Positions 15,747 through 15,790 of a stretch of 15,790 nt of DNA are shown here, piece after piece. Made by a program: the position numbers and the translations under genes. This stretch comes from Bryobacteraceae bacterium (GTDB lineage: Bacteria > Acidobacteriota > Terriglobia > Bryobacterales > Bryobacteraceae), in assembly GCA_025350445.1 (NCBI GenBank), contig JANXXV010000157.1, positions 1 through 15,790 on the forward strand, given 5' to 3'. Position 1 is the stretch's first letter, and the number at the start of each line of letters is the position of its first letter. The notes below the pieces were generated by a model that saw only the letters and a list, made by a program, of their open reading frames with translations, did no database searches and was not told the origin of the DNA.

Positions 15747-15784
15747 GCGGAGGCGGGGGCCTCCGCGCAGGCGAGGGCGCCTGC
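15747..15784. repeat. Tandem GC-rich hairpins upstream of the GH39 gene
   Basis: Two adjacent perfect stems. GCGGAGGC (15747-15754) pairs with GCCTCCGC (15759-15766) around GGGG. GCAGGCG (15767-15773) pairs with CGCCTGC (15778-15784) around AGGG. They begin 32 bases before the GH39 start and run to within six bases of the window edge, so the full element may extend further. They resemble dispersed palindromic repeats, or could form a leader structure. Confidence 0.7.
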
Positions 15785-15790
15785 CCCACC

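Overview
The window looks like a piece of a moderately GC-rich genome of the phylum Acidobacteriota, probably close to Solibacter/Bryobacter. This is inferred from recalled protein-family resemblance, not from a marker gene. The clues are a small protein of the 'NGAKAAGTKSPEG...NSLTHGL' type that is multicopy in such genomes, a GH39 enzyme with a 'DEPNYTY' N-terminus, and intergenic GC-rich palindromes. It is almost fully coding, with twelve protein genes. I see no rRNA, tRNA, CRISPR array or insertion sequence.

Layout: (a) 219-926 (+) is a stand-alone gene of unknown function. (b) 1068-6738 (-) is a run of six closely spaced genes, transcribed right to left: M16 zinc protease, TPM-domain exported protein, nucleotidyltransferase-fold protein, LemA, an aldehyde dehydrogenase resembling 2-oxoglutarate-semialdehyde dehydrogenases, and a fumarylacetoacetate-hydrolase-fold protein resembling 2-keto-3-deoxy-pentonate dehydratases. 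A hairpin lies just past the last stop. (c) 6786-7841 (+) is rlmN, divergent from the M16 gene. (d) A 24-bp perfect hairpin lies between rlmN and a convergent class III CoA-transferase (7955-9163, -). (e) 9196-10224 (+) is an ACAD10/11-type phosphotransferase, divergent from the CoA-transferase. (f) 10190-15714 (-) is a four-gene operon: secreted GH39 glycosidase, MFS sugar-acid transporter, enolase-superfamily sugar-acid dehydratase, and a secreted protein of unknown function. Tandem GC-rich hairpins precede the GH39 gene at the window edge.

How the genes may work together: block (f) can release a sugar outside the cytoplasm, import a sugar acid and dehydrate it to a 2-keto-3-deoxy acid. The last two genes of block (b) encode the two remaining steps of a non-phosphorylative (Weimberg-type) route, 2-keto-3-deoxy-pentonate to 2-oxoglutarate semialdehyde to 2-oxoglutarate. 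The two halves are about 8 kb apart, and the sugar 1-dehydrogenase and lactonase are not in the window. The first four genes of block (b) look like a membrane or envelope protein-quality module. The CoA-transferase and phosphotransferase pair points to acyl-CoA metabolism.

The most notable sequence-level point is start codons. Two genes (CoA-transferase and MFS transporter) have conserved N-terminal residues upstream of any in-frame ATG, GTG or TTG. Each has a good Shine-Dalgarno sequence placed correctly for a non-canonical codon (CTG and ATC respectively). Calling the first standard start truncates both proteins.
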